This document shows positions 46,530 through 58,529 of a DNA stretch of 64,000 bases, piece after piece. A program made the position numbers and the translations under genes. Each line of letters begins with the position of its first letter. Position 1 is the first letter of the stretch. The stretch comes from Microthyrium microscopicum. Its lineage: Eukaryota > Ascomycota > Dothideomycetes > Microthyriales > Microthyriaceae. The stretch is from contig MU004232.1 in the NCBI GenBank assembly GCA_010405405.1, positions 949,481 to 1,013,480 on the forward strand. The letters are read 5' to 3'. The notes beneath the pieces were generated by a model. That model was not told the origin of the DNA. It saw only the letters and a list, made by a program, of their open reading frames with translations, and did not search any database.

Positions 46530-47520
46530 TTAGCAGCAGCCACTTCCGGATCCTTGATCCACGCGAGTTCCAGCACCAATGTTCACCTTCTCTTTGCCGC
46601 CCTGTTGTGTCGAGCTTCCCATACGCTCCTTGATCTGTCGAGCCATGGTCAAGAAAGCTTGCTCGACGTTTGATGCATTCTTGGCAGATGTCTCGAGGAA
46701 TGGTATTCCAAGGCTGTCAGCGAATTCCTACGGCGAAGATGTCAATCTATGGTTCCTGGGATTCTGGATGAGTAGCTATTTCTTACCTTTGCCGTAGTAT
46801 ACTCCACAACCTTCTTATCAGTCATATCAGACTTGTTGCCTACCAACAGCTTGTTGACGCCCTCGGTAGCATATCGATCAATTTCTTGCAACCACTGTTT
46901 GACGTTGTTGAAGGAATCCATATCTGTAACATCATAGACTACGCAGATGCCATGGGCACCACGATAGTAGGAAGAAGTGATAGTACGGAAGCGCTCTTGA
47001 CCGGCTGTGTCCCACTAATATGATCTTAGTAACCCAACTTATGGTAACATATAAGGTATAAACATACGATTTGTAGCTTGACAGTCTTTCCGTCTAGCTC
47101 AATCGTTCGGATTTTCTATTGTCGCATTGTTAGTGGCACTATCTACTGGAGCGATATAGGTCGGTTGCATGTAAAACATACAAAGTCAACGCCGATAGTG
47201 GAGATGTAACTCTCTGTGTAGGTATCGTCGGCGAATCGAAGGAGAAGGCATGATTTTCCAACACCAGAGTCACCGATGAGGAGGAGCTTGAAGAGGTAAT
47301 CGTATCTAGAGGGGTACGTCAGCTGAAAGCCGCAAGGTACGTTGGTGGCGGTGAAGATTATATCGTGCGGATAGTTGGCTTGAAGGTAAGAAGTACTCTG
47401 TTGAAGCTGTTAGCACAAGAAAGAATGCTGCGATAAACCATGGCCGCCTTGTAGAAGGCTGGCGATGCGGTAGGTGATGATTTAACGTTGGCATGGAGAT
47501 GCGTACCACTCTGGATTCAT
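46530..47520 (-). CDS. ypt1: Rab GTPase Ypt1/Rab1
   Basis: Five exons in transcript order: 47520-47510 (11 nt), 47305-47182, 47115-47068 (48 nt), 47014-46787, 46727-46530; 202 aa. The splice of the 11-nt first exon yields [20 protein letters not shown], the invariant Ypt1 N-terminus. G-boxes: GDSGVGKS (15-22), effector loop [30 protein letters not shown] and ETSAKNA; the C-terminus GSGSGCC is the double-cysteine geranylgeranylation site. Rab1 controls ER-to-Golgi transport and also autophagosome formation. The first donor is GTGGTA, a poor match to consensus, and the first intron (204 bp) is four times longer than its neighbours, a position often kept in fungal ypt1 genes. Confidence 0.96.
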
Positions 47521-48221
47521 GATGACGAAGCGTTTAGACGATAATTAGATGGATAGACAGCGGGCTTTGTGGAAAGAAGTGCAGGTAGCTGAGTCCTATG
47601 AATATGGACAGCGATGAGATGCGGATACCAGTAGAGAAACACAAGTGAAAGGTGTAGGAGAAAGTTTGGGACGTTGGAAGGGAACAGTGAAGGCCCCCAG
47701 TCAGTAGTTGAGGTCGTTCTACTTTGGGGTCCGGCGTTTGCTGAGTGTTGTGGTTGGCTACTCAAGCGCCCAGCCCGAGCGCGCTACTCAGCCTGAGTCA
47801 GCAGCATCTGAGCTATGTATCAAACAGTCTCATTGATCAGCTGCTGAGGCTGTCTTTCCCTGAAAATAGCGGTCATGTATGTATTGATCAGGTAAAGTTT
47901 CATAGGAGTTCAATTCTGGAAGCCAGATATGTAAGTAGAGCTATCCGCTGTACAGATCGGACTCCGCGCTCTCTACTCCCAGCGAATCTGCCATCACTCG
48001 CCCATCGAAAAGAGTTGAGATCCTGTTCAGTCACAAAACCCGCAATTACAACGCCTTACAAACATGCTCGAATATATCCCTTTGATCCCAGAGTCTATTA
48101 AAACTTTTAGGTCGTCCTCTATAGCTCGGCCGGGTGCCTAGCCTTGCCAGTCATTAACGCCGCCATTGATGTCTTGAAGAAAATGGAACCTCCTCTGGAG
48201 CCTTCGCTGCAGCCTAGTAGC
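47521..48221. other. Intergenic, ypt1 promoter and ggc1 3' region
   Basis: 700 bp, no gene supported on either strand; open frames (47745-48101 +, 47765-47517 -) lack any family pattern. Confidence 0.4.
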
Positions 48222-49327
48222 TTACATGATCTTGTTGAACGCTGGGATCAGTGTTTGTGCCAACCAGAATGAGAAGACGAGCTTTGGTCCCGTCATCAGA
48301 AGCTTGGGCACTAAGCCTTTGAAGAATGCAGATGCTCCCTCGTGTTTGGCCATATTTGACAGAATCTTGAATCCGCTTTCTGGGTTTTCGAAGTTGCGGT
48401 TTTGTATCCGGGTCTTGATAACGTCGAGAGGAGCGGAAACGATAAGGGAGGCGCTAGCACCAGCGATTGATGCAACAAAGTTTTGTGACCAGCTGGCCTT
48501 ATTGTAGTCCTCTAGCTTGTATAGATATTGTTTGGCAGCGGCTGATCCACCAAAGAGCTTTATCCGTTAGTATCTGAACTTTTCTCCTGCGGCGTAGTCC
48601 ACTCACTGCAAAAGAGCCTGGCGCATTTCGAGCTGCGGTCCATCCCCAACCTCTGTATAAACCGAATCCTTCGTCGGCGACAATTCTGAACACGCCTCGT
48701 CCTCTAAATGCCTCGGGATTTGTCTGTCGCTTGATCTTCAATACATCAAGAGGTAGTAGAACGATTTCTCCTATTCCGATGAGACTGCACCATGTCAGAT
48801 TATGCTCCTTTATCCTCCTTACGAGAGCAATTCATACCTTCCTGCGGTAGCGTGGAGTATAGCCTTGCCATTTCCCTTGCCAAACGCATTGTCGAATTGC
48901 TGTCCGTAATTCGCGGCCAGAATGTCACGCGCAAATGGCTGTCCACCATACTTGTACATTCGCTGTAGGACCTTGTATGCTGCTGCGTATCCGAGACCGG
49001 GGAAGAGGGAGAAGAATCGACCGGGTACAGAGGCGCCTGCTTTATCTTTGAATACGACGGTGTTTAATTGGGCTGCTGATGTGATTTTGCCATAATTGCT
49101 CATCAATCGTTTGGCGGTTGTGTCAACCTAGATAGGTCAGCTAGCTTTCGGCAGTTTTCAGAGCGGAGGACGTACGGGATGGAAGACGGCGAGCTCGGCA
49201 ATACCAGCGCATCCTAAGAAAGTCAATTGATACTCGACAGCATTTTGGCATTGGGAAGTTCACCTGCGCCAGTGAATCGAGCTCTTGTCGACTCCTTCTC
49301 GACTGAGGTCGCGGATCCCACCGCCAT
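48222..49327 (-). CDS. ggc1: Mitochondrial GTP/GDP carrier
   Basis: Five exons in transcript order: 49327-49264, 49213-49176 (38 nt), 49127-48838, 48784-48607, 48557-48222; introns 48-53 bp; 301 aa (the yeast protein has 300). The carrier repeats are visible but atypical, as in Ggc1/Yhm1: GCAGIAELAVFHPVDTTAKR, GEIVLLPLDVLKIKRQTNPE and ASLIVSAPLDVIKTRIQNR. Other typical stretches are FSLFPGLGYAAAYKVLQRMY and GLYRGWGWTAARNAPGSFAL. The protein imports GTP into the matrix in exchange for GDP and affects mitochondrial iron balance and mtDNA maintenance. Small exons match carrier helices and every junction restores a conserved motif. Confidence 0.95.
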
Positions 49328-50298
49328 TGTATGGATTAGAGACTAGAGAAGGGAGGAGAAAGGCCTGTATGAGATAAAAGAGAGGGCGCGAAAATAAATG
49401 TGAGAGTGTTTGTTTCCAGGGAACGAGAGTCTTATCAATGAATGGAAATGGTTTTACAAGAGTCGAATTTTTGGAGAAGAGTTGAAGAACGAGGATCCCT
49501 GCAAGTTTGACTTTTTTTCTCCTCGTGCTCCCTGACGACACCAAGACGGCATCTTTTTTCCTTTCTCATTTTCAAGGACTTTTTCTTTTCATCCCGGTCA
49601 TTATTGGTGAAATATACCAATCTGCACTGCTACTACTCGTGTTTAATCTCCGACTGATGGTAGACCGATCAAGCATTGACTGTGGGCAAGTCGCATTGCA
49701 AGTAGCCTTGTTACAACTCACACAGTACTGTCACGTATGCTCAGATTGATTGTTTTGAGGATAGCCATGGGCTCTGCCATTGAATTAGGAGCCTTGTCGA
49801 CGCCGTGAAGCCTGGACAAGCCGTTTGGCGATGGCCCCGGAGCTCATATGCTATGCTACTGATTCCAGCTTGCGGCCCAAGAACTCAGCTGTAAGCTGTC
49901 TACTACTGCTTTCCATACTGCACGGATAACTGAGGCAGCTAACCTCTGGACAATAACGGTATCGAGACTCGGATTTTCGGATGTATGGAGTACTCTCTGG
50001 CGTCACACCTTGGTTGGCAGCAATTCGGTCATTACCTATCGGTGCTAGCATAAAACTCAACTCAGCTCGTTGATCGTGGCATTTCATTGCAAGCAAACAC
50101 AAATTTCGATCACAGGATCTTTATCTATCTCACATGGTTCGACTTGATGGGCTGACCGATGGTAGAAAGCATTTTCGATTCGATTATTCAATCTGCTACC
50201 AGATTGCAATTCCATGGACCCATCGCAGTTCCATTCGCTATGGTAGATCACAGCTCGAATACATTGGACCGTAGTTCGGATAATTCCTCGCTTTTCAC
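49328..50298. other. Intergenic, ggc1 promoter side
   Basis: About 970 bp. Pyrimidine-rich on minus next to ggc1 (49330-49560, with TTTTTTTCTCC), consistent with the ggc1 leader. No gene recognised. Confidence 0.4.
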
Positions 50299-50625
50299 CT
50301 AATTCGAACTCTTTGCACAAAACACCGCAAAGCTACGGAAGTCCTCTTTCGCAGTCCCACTGTATTGTCCACAATGTCGTTCATTCGCATAGCCGCTCCC
50401 TTTGCATGTCTTGTCAGAGTACAAAAGTGCGCAGCAGTTCAGTGAAACTCCATCTCGTGTGCTATCTTTTCCGTCCCAGGTATAGTGGTCGTTGCGCGAG
50501 CGAGATACTGTTTGGCAAGGCATATCAGACGTGCTCTTGTATGAGTCCTTGTTGGTGGTGAAGGTCCAGGCTTGGGCGACTTGAATTGCCGAGAGGGCGA
50601 TGAGGAGGGTGGAGGGAAGTTGCAT
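50299..50625 (-). CDS. Small secreted cysteine-rich protein
   Basis: 108 aa, single exon, not recognised as a known family. A clear signal peptide (MQLPSTLLIALSAIQVAQA) is followed by an about 89-residue mature protein with six cysteines: one at DMPC, a pair in NCC, then KTC, RHC and VFC near the end. An even cysteine number fits disulfide-bonded secretion. The mature part is hydrophilic, rich in Ser, Asp and Lys, with aromatic residues spaced among them (WTFTTNKDSYKS, DHYTWDGKD, FRSFAVF). It stands alone between two gene-poor stretches of about 0.9 kb each. The start was chosen at the ATG that opens the signal peptide although the frame is open further upstream. Role unknown; size and layout are those of candidate effectors or antimicrobial proteins, but no activity can be claimed. 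Confidence 0.7.
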   Translation of the reverse strand: MQLPSTLLIALSAIQVAQAWTFTTNKDSYKSTSDMPCQTVSRSRNDHYTWDGKDSTRDGVSLNCCALLYSDKTCKGSGYANERHCGQYSGTAKEDFRSFAVFCAKSSN

Positions 50626-51548
50626 AGTTGCGATAAGTAATCGTTGTAGGAAATGAGATGAGAGAGTAGTTGCTATGTTGTGTTTGTTTCGAGAAGTATT
50701 TCTGTATACAGGGAAATTGAGAACGCGGCACTCCAATACTTTATATTCCCTCTCAAGACTACCCAACTGTATTCTCAGTCATGCTATGCTCTTTTCCATA
50801 GCATTTTACCTTGGACACTCTATCGACCAGACCCCATACTCCCTAAGACATCATTTTCGGGGCCAAGAATCTGGTAAATTGGAGATTGTAATAGCGTTTA
50901 ATATCCCCAATCTGGGGCATCATTTCGAACATATCAGCGGGCCGACATCTACCAAAGTATTTACACGACAACGCGATCATGCTATTACAATTCAGTGGCA
51001 AGCTCGTGCCATAGTTCTGTTCACTGGCCAGATACTATCGACCCAGGCGTTCTTGACATTGGCGCTCATATACGTTGAATTAAGACATGGCACAGTACAA
51101 GGTAAATACGCAATTACAGGCCTCACAACCTGTAAGGATCTTCAAAACTGCGTCATTTGATAGTTTGTAGTCCCCCTGAGCATTTGATGCTTGGACAGAC
51201 TTTGTCTTTAAGTTATGTTGAGCCTGACACATGTCTCCGGGAGCAATGGTGAATCCAGATTTTCGGTTTCCAGGCATGGATGAAGAGTTATGCCGAACAT
51301 CTCAATTTAAAATGGCCAGGGTGAGCTCAAATCCATATCAGTAGACGTATCGATCGATTAGCAAGAGACATTTTGTCAAGCTTTGAGGCAACTTATTTGC
51401 TCTATAGTAAAAGCACTGGGAGAACGCGGATGATCTAAATAGATGTATTCTATATATCTAGTCGTGCAGTGTCTAATGCAAACAATGGGGTATATCAGGT
51501 CAGCGCATACGTCTATACAAGAGAGAAAATTCTTCGTCAAGGATGGCA
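50626..51548. other. Intergenic, about 920 bp, nothing recognised
   Basis: Upstream of the small secreted protein gene. The + frame 50675-51160 is open but has no family resemblance or signal peptide and covers the promoter side. Confidence 0.4.
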
Positions 51549-52894
51549 TCAAAGGATACCGAATCGGTCACCAAAAACTCCTAAAGCGGATCCTTCACCA
51601 GCATCAAATTCCTCTCGCAGCGCGTTCAGACCGTCAAACGCTTGGGCGAACTTGAGACCGCGCAGTCTCTCCTTCTCTACGATATCCCAGGTCCATGGCT
51701 GCGCAGTATTATCTGAGTCAACTTCGGGAAAGAGGGATTCTTCAAGGATAGAATTGACAGACCCAGCGTTGAGCCCATTGTCAGACGAAGTCGTTCCATT
51801 GATTCCTGGATCACTAAACTCGCCAGCTGGTGTGCTGGGTGAATTCTTCTCAGTAGACAATCCAAAAACCGCACTTGGCATTCCAACTGGCCGAGGAGGT
51901 AGCATATGACTTCGCTGGAGTACTATCTCTGGCGGAAGAGTCAAGCGACCCTTTTTGACCACATAAGTCGCTATCGATGTCGCCAAAACCTTGCCACGAA
52001 CCCGCTGTCGTTTCTCCTCCAATGTCTCTCCTTCCTTTACTTTCTGTACGTTTTTCCCAGAGCGCCATGGCTGCAATATAAAATCTTTTGGTTGAAGAGC
52101 GCCTGCTTCCACGAAGTAGCTGACGATGTACATCCATTTGCGGTCCCAAGTCAACAAACGGGTCCAAATTTCGTATTGGCGATAAGGCACTATCTCGCGG
52201 TGGAAGAAACAAGCGACGCTGCCCAGTGCCATCAGCAATGGTCCGGGTTTTTGTACAATTGCCTTGAATTCTTCTTCCGTCAGTGTCCGTTTGGCTCCAC
52301 CTGGGGTACTGACGCCAGTCGTAGCAGTCTCTACGCCGCTGGTTGCTAGGGCTTTGATGGATTTGTCCTTTGTCTTGCGGCGTATCGCGGTGCTCAGATT
52401 CCAGGTGGTGGCCTCCTCGCCGGGCACTTTGCCAACATCTAGAATTCCCTTACGCAACAACGCGGTCACCAAATGTGTTCGCGCAATGTCCGCATCTGTA
52501 AAGTATGTGCTATTGGACTTGTGGAGGTTGTAGTCCATTTCCCATAACGGGGTGTGCGATCGGGTGATGCTGAATTTGAAAAGCGCATTCGGAGGGATAT
52601 CTGTAGGTTGGCCGTACACATGGTACCAAATGCCTTTGAATAATCGAATCTGTGGTTGAACAACATCAGCATGGCACTCGCGTGAGCAAAACGTGGCGCA
52701 CGTGGCGATTGCTAACTTACATGCCAAATGAACGGAAGGTTCTTGAGATTCAACAGCGCAAGAACAATGGCAATCGATCGCCACGAGAGAATCCGACTCT
52801 TCAGAAATGTAATGAGCTTGGCGCGAAGAGTCGAGTTGGTGCTTGCAGCTAGGGCGGTGATCGCGACCGCTGCGACTGGTGAAATGTAAGGCAT
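51549..52894 (-). CDS. Membrane-anchored thioesterase-like protein (THEM6-type hot-dog fold)
   Basis: Exons in transcript order: 52894-52721 and 52649-51549 (71-bp intron), 424 aa. An N-terminal hydrophobic helix (residues 1-20 and again 37-58, WRSIAIVLALLNLKNLPFIW) leads into a hot-dog thioesterase-like domain: RLFKGIWYHVYGQP, ITRSHTPLWEMDYNLHKSNS, TYFTDADIARTHLVTALLRK, then REIVPYRQYEIWTRLLTWDR and MYIVSYFVEAG. Fungal members are often labelled 'capsule polysaccharide biosynthesis protein' by transfer, which the sequence does not support. The C-terminal 130 residues are disordered. An in-frame ATG at 53134 would add 80 residues (PPNSLPCMPTEAPRNSPFKL and a further hydrophobic stretch); I prefer the later ATG because the helix then opens the protein. 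Catalytic role unproven. Confidence 0.7.
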
Positions 52895-53970
52895 GCTGGC
52901 TATCACAGACACAGAAACGCGCCTACAGCATGCTAAAGAACGCCAACCAGATATGAATATGGAAAGGATATAATGGAGTAAGAGGACAAGTAGGCGATAT
53001 GTTTCTTTGACCCAAAAATAGGGCCAACTGCATACTTGTAGAAGTAGCTTGAACGGCGAATTCCGTGGAGCCTCGGTCGGCATGCAGGGCAGCGAATTTG
53101 GAGGCATGTGTTTGGTTGTCGAGTCAGGGACCATAAGGCTGTAATTCCTGGGTTTGCTATTGGCTTCAGTATATTGTATCTGGAGTGGCCGTAGAAAAAT
53201 TTTGTAGCAATCTTCTTCTGGAGTTAATTGCTCCTATTGTCTAACGTTAAATGCTCAACAGGAAACTGATGGCGTGTAGCTGTTGGAAGATTCTGGTGAT
53301 GCGTTGGAGGCCAGATGACGACGCAAGTCATTGGTGGTGCTTAGGATCAGCGATTGTCAGGTTGGCCAGGCGACTTTATTGATCTGGAGTTAGTTCTATG
53401 TTGGAACTAGAGATGCAGAAACTACTAGTGAACAGTTTACTGTAGGTTTTCTTTGGACCTTCTAGATGTGAATTGTGAGCATTGCGCTTCACATAGCACT
53501 GTCAATTATGCACAGGAATTTGAGGCCACGACCCACAATGCACCTCAACGACACCTTGATGTGTTTATTAGAGGTAACCGGTAGCTTTCACATCTGATCC
53601 AAGCCTTGAGATGACCGCTTTTATCTTCCAGCAATGTTGATATATTTGAGTTGATACTTCAATATTCGCTCCACAGTCGAATCGGAAAACGAGCTTTTAG
53701 CAATATCAGCACTGTATTCATTATAAATTTCAAGTTATATTTCTACAGGCCACTAATAGGAAGAATCTTTGAATCTGCTAAATTTCCTGGTCATCGACCT
53801 GATTTTGGACACTTCTTCAGCCAACCCCTCGCCAAATTTTTGGAGCTGCGATGTCTCTTCACTTCTCCATCATCAACTTGTCAACAACTCATCAACATCA
53901 ACTGTCAAATTTTCTATCAGAGCTAGATTCAGCCAACGAGCTACAAGTCTGGTGTAAAGCATATCCTCCG
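52895..53970. promoter_or_regulatory. Divergent intergenic region thioesterase-like / sld7
   Basis: About 1 kb. Includes possible N-terminal extensions of both flanking genes (in-frame ATG at 53134 on minus and at 53851 on plus). AT-rich near 53640-53800. Nothing else recognised. Confidence 0.4.
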
Positions 53971-55121
53971 ATGGCCTCAAACTGGTGTGGTAAGATTTCT
54001 CTTCCGGGCGACCAGTTCATCGAGGATGTCAACATCACAGATCCAACATTGCCTGGACTTTGTGACCAACTTGGCTCAACTCTGGAATTCTTGAGTCTAG
54101 TAGAGATTTTCAAATTGCCAGCTGTGATGATATTGCGCACAGGATGCTCTGTCTGGACGCACAATGACACAACTCAAAATTGGTTCTCAGACAAGCTCAT
54201 CAGCTCAAGACTATCAAGTGTACCTAACGCCCAGGCAGGCATAGGAATTCTTGCCCGAGGTGACTCTCCTAGAGACAATTCCCAGTCCACAATTACAGAA
54301 GTTCTTTTCTCTATGATAGAAGAGCCTGCCAATGAATTTCGGGTACAAGCTACTTTTCTCTGTTCCTCAAAACTGGAAGCCAATTTGCAAGACAATGACA
54401 CCAATGAAGAAGTAACCGTCGTTCTCGGCGGACCGCCAGCCGCAGGAAATGAAAACAACAGTCAGAATATATTCGATCTTGCTCAAGAGCAAAGACGACG
54501 CACAAGTGGCAGGGGAGGAGTTGGTGTTGCAGCTGCAGCTGCATTTATGAGTCCACGACCTTCAACACCAGCAAGTGGAGTGGAGAATCAACGACGAATA
54601 GCGCCAGTTGAAGGCTCAAGTTTGCGTAGAAAGTACGAAGCTGCGCACACAACGTCTCCGATCTCATCAATCGAGCGTTTCCCAAATTCCATGTTCTTCC
54701 AGACGCAAGATAGCCTTCCTGCCTCGCAAAGTCAAACCATCTTGTCGCAAGAAGAGTCTTCAGCATTGGAAACTGCCAATAGAGAAATGATATCACGAAT
54801 TGTAATGGCTGGCATGCGCTTGTATGGTCATCAGCAACGGCGCAAAGGAGAGATCACACAAGAAGATCTTCCCAATGAGATTGATGCTACAGGAGGGAGT
54901 CCGCAGGACGAATATAAGCTGATATATCATCAGACATACAAAGCAACTATATTCGCTCTGGTGAGTCAACTTGACGTTTTTAAAAGCTTCAACATTGCTA
55001 ACCATTTACAAAACAGAGAACTAGCATACGTAGTGTATCGCTACAAGCACACATAGAGCGAGTTCGCGAAATAGTAGATAATCTTCTATCTTTGTTTTGT
55101 TCGCAGCAACTTCCTGGTTAG
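53971..55121 (+). CDS. sld7: Sld7-like replication initiation factor
   Basis: Exons 53971-54960 and 55017-55121 (56-bp intron), 364 aa. The N-terminal beta-rich part (MASNWCGKISLPGDQFIEDV, then NITDPTLPGL) resembles the Sld7 N-domain; the middle is disordered and Gln/Ser-rich; the C-terminal helical domain is the diagnostic part: ISRIVMAGMRLYGHQQRRK, DEYKLIYHQTYKATIFAL|R, then TSIRSVSLQAHIERVREIV. The intron splits this domain and restores it. In yeast Sld7 binds Sld3 and tunes origin firing. An upstream in-frame ATG (53851) would add 40 residues that look unlike the family, so I start at 53971. Family assignment rests mainly on the C-terminal domain. Confidence 0.75.
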
Positions 55122-58100
55122 TAGCGGGATCAATGACTCAAGACAGTACATGTCTATCAACTATTGATATTCTGGAAAAAGATACTCTATAAGTTTAGAC
55201 TTGTGACTTGAGCGTCCGAACCGACAAAGCGCATTAAACCAATCAGGAGCGTTTCATTATGGACAACTATTGGAATTATGTATAAAAAAGGAGCTACAGC
55301 AAGATTAAGCGGAACGATTGCATATGTGCTAGAAAAAATAATGATTAATATTGGATCCCAAATTGTATATATTCGCTTAAGGCTCGCGTATATGGCAAAA
55401 GATATCAGATGAACTGTTTATCATTGTAATGGAGTAATATTATGTCTCGATGTTTGTGCTTTCAAGCGCAATATAATAAACTCCCAAAAACTCTATATGA
55501 CCATCCTTGTACGACATAGATATCGGCATATATAAATTTCACAAGAGCATGAAATGACTGAAATTCGAATGATAAATGCTGTGTGTCAGCTTGCGCTGGG
55601 CAGTCTGATGCGCTCAATCCCTTAGCCACACAAAAAAAACCTTCAAGACTTCTCCATATTTCATTCCCATAGTAAAAATGATACTCTACAGTAAACCTCA
55701 TACTCATGCAAGATATCTACACCAATATCAACCATCCCTGACAGCCCTTCCCCAACTTCCCCTCCGCTTTCCACAACCGAAATCTGCAACAAGTTTCACC
55801 TCCACGCGCCCCCATCCACATCCTCAACCTCAATTCGCGCCCCCACCAACAGGGACCGACCAGACGCGACACACGATGGCTTTGTTCGGCTACTAACGAG
55901 ATATAGTAAAGCGGGGATTTGAAGCCAACCCGCCGGCTCGGCGACGCCTCTAAGCCACTTATCTAGAATCAAGCATTTTTGTTTTCAGGCACAACCCAGC
56001 AAGTGCTCAGGTTGCCCTGAAGAATGGCGTTTTTTTGGATCCATAAAAAGCAACAGCTGCACGCTAGAGAAATAATAGGAGTTGGCTTGAAGCCGTCGTT
56101 CTGTGCGGGTCGGCGAAATGTGTTTTTCTGTTACGAGGGTGTATTTGCGTTAATGATAAGGAATGGCCGGGCAATGTTTTCTGTGTTGAGTTTGACATGT
56201 TGGAATTTGTGTGTGCATTGGTTACACGGAAACTGGAATTGTTTGCATTGCAGATGCGGGAACTAGGAAGATCGATTCTGCAAGCACCGCTTCAGAAGCT
56301 GAAGTCGCAATTGCGCTTTGGAAAGCTTGTTTGTAGCTTGAGCTTTACGCTATGGGTGTAGTGCTTACGAATATGGGGATGATTATCTTTCGATGCGTAT
56401 ATAAAGCTAAGACAGGCTTCAATGATCGACAGAAGCACACAAGCCTTTCAACTGCTAGCTTGCTTGTTGCGACAGGTGTCTAGCCTTATCAATGGCAGAT
56501 CATGTTCAAGTTCTTAACGACCATGTGTGATGGTGATCAAATCTGGAAGCGAAGTAGTGCCTCATCAGTCGGATTATTGACATGGTTCAAAGGGTTCGGT
56601 TCAGAAGCTCGCGTGGCCATTTTAGCATCCAAATATACTGGAATCGCTACCACAGATCCATGTTTCGTATCAATCGCAAGTTGAATCTTCCAAGCGAAGG
56701 CACTGGAAAGAGGCCTAGACCAAGCTGACAAAAGATTGATCATTATTGAACCATGAGGTATATTGGCCGTTGATATCGAAATATCTCAGATAACTTGAGA
56801 TAAGTGCAAGTTCAACGCTATTTTTTTTTTTGAAAATGAAGTATAGACTAGTATCGACTGTAGTCCTGGGTACTCGGTGCAATACTCGGTGTAAATCAGA
56901 CTCGTCTTTCGAATGGCTTGTCTTGAGCTAAGATAGGCTTATATGTTACCTCAACTCAACACAAGAGTTTGAGTTTGGTAGCTCTACTTGTTGAGCTGGT
57001 GTAAGATCTTATGGATTGTGTACAAGTACAAGTACTGTATAAACGAAGCATCTACCGGTAGTGTCCGGTATGGAGCCGAACAAACTCGAAACTTCAGGTT
57101 GTGTGAGATATTTTCTTTTGATGTTGCTATCTTTGTGGTTGTTAATATTGAAGGTACCCCTGACCTTGTCGCCGTTTGTTTCCAAGTTGAATTCCAACCA
57201 CTTGAGAGACTTTCTGCACAGTCTTCATAAATTCTTGTATGCGAAATGGTTGGTTTACAGGCTTTTTGACAGCTCAGTTCATTGGCTATGTGTGTGATCG
57301 CATTGCTAGAGCCGCGTTGAATGCGAATTCCACAGCGCAACAACTCCCATGGTATCTATTATTGCAAGAATGCTGGCAATTGCCACCTTTCAACAAGGAG
57401 TTGTCCTGATATGGCTCATAAAGCATTATACAGCCAAACAAAATCTTGTTTTATGCTGGTACAATGCCTGCTAGCAAGTGAGAGCTATAATACTAGATGT
57501 AACAACGCAGCTGTGATATCAGCTGTGATGCCTCGCCTAGGTCGTTCTGTACTCCAACTGGAGGTCAAATGCTTGCTATCATCAATGCTACGGTCCTGGA
57601 AATTCCAGCGTGCCGGAGATGATAGCACGTTCAAGCCTTCAAGGTTGTGGTCTCGACGAGGCTGCTAGGCCAGGCCAGGCGCCGAATGAAGGGGCTCGGT
57701 TCAGTAGGTGAGCCATGATGGCGGCGCGCTCCCCCAAGTCCCAACCACGCCAACGCTTTTCTCAGTAGGGTATCCTTGAGTACGGATAGTAGCGTGTTCT
57801 ACAGCGACGGATATGCTTCGTAAATCGCCTAGCCTCTACACTTTTCCAGGAGAAACCGAGAAGGACAATCCAGTGGAGTCCCAGGGTACGGGAACACTTC
57901 CGGGATTCCGATATGACGAAGTCATGGAGGAGCGCGTCTGTTCTGTAGAGCTTTTAGAATTAGCAAAAGGGATGTCTCTTACTGGGTCGATATCGAGTAT
58001 TGCGGGGTGTGGAAGACCCTGGCGCACATGGCATAGTATGAGTATTACTTTTGATGATTTCTTCTGATTGATAGTATGAATACGGAGAAGAAAGATCAAG

Positions 58101-58529
58101 CAGGATCAAAAGAAGAAAAAGGTGTTGAAGGACAAGGTGGTAGAGTGAGAGTGTAAAGTGGTGTGAAGTTTTGAGGATGATTGGAGCCCCCACGTCTCAA
58201 CCGCCATCCGCGACCCTTTGCAATTGCCTTCATGTTTGCCCCAACATTCAAACTCCAAGCTATTCCATCCGACAACCATCACTGTTCGACCCCATTATTG
58301 TCTTTACCCGCTGCGTCTGGTTTTTCTTCCATATCTTCTTCTCTTCTTCAACAAGCAGCGTGCTTCCATGCTTCCGCGTAATTGCTTTCCTTTCCTATCT
58401 CATGAATCAGTCTCGTGCCGATTCGGCCATTGAAGCTCCTTCGCGCCAGTATAACAAATCCGACATCCCACTCTCTCTGGCATTGTAACATTCTGCGCCT
58501 TCAGTCTCTGAAGCTACTTCGTATTCGCC
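55122..58529. other. 3.4 kb stretch without a recognisable gene
   Basis: The longest gene-free part of the window, between sld7 and tsc1. Only short frames exist (longest about 120 codons) without domains, signal peptides or good splice partners. AT-rich parts alternate with GC-richer ones (57660-57760). A run of 11 T lies at 56821-56831. A TTTGAAG-type, weakly B-box-like sequence at 55914-55925 lacks the rest of a tRNA. It may contain a long tsc1 leader, a non-coding transcript, or decayed repeats; none can be supported. Confidence 0.5.

Noticed and set aside
51080-51277. Short minus frame next to the thioesterase-like gene
   Set aside because: No family pattern and lies in the downstream spacer.
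55900-55975. tRNA-like sequence with a B-box resemblance
   Set aside because: The T-loop has an extra base and no anticodon arm or acceptor pairing could be drawn on either strand.
56537-56743. Minus-strand frame that looked vaguely transposase-like
   Set aside because: Too short, no catalytic motif, no terminal repeats, not extendable by splicing.
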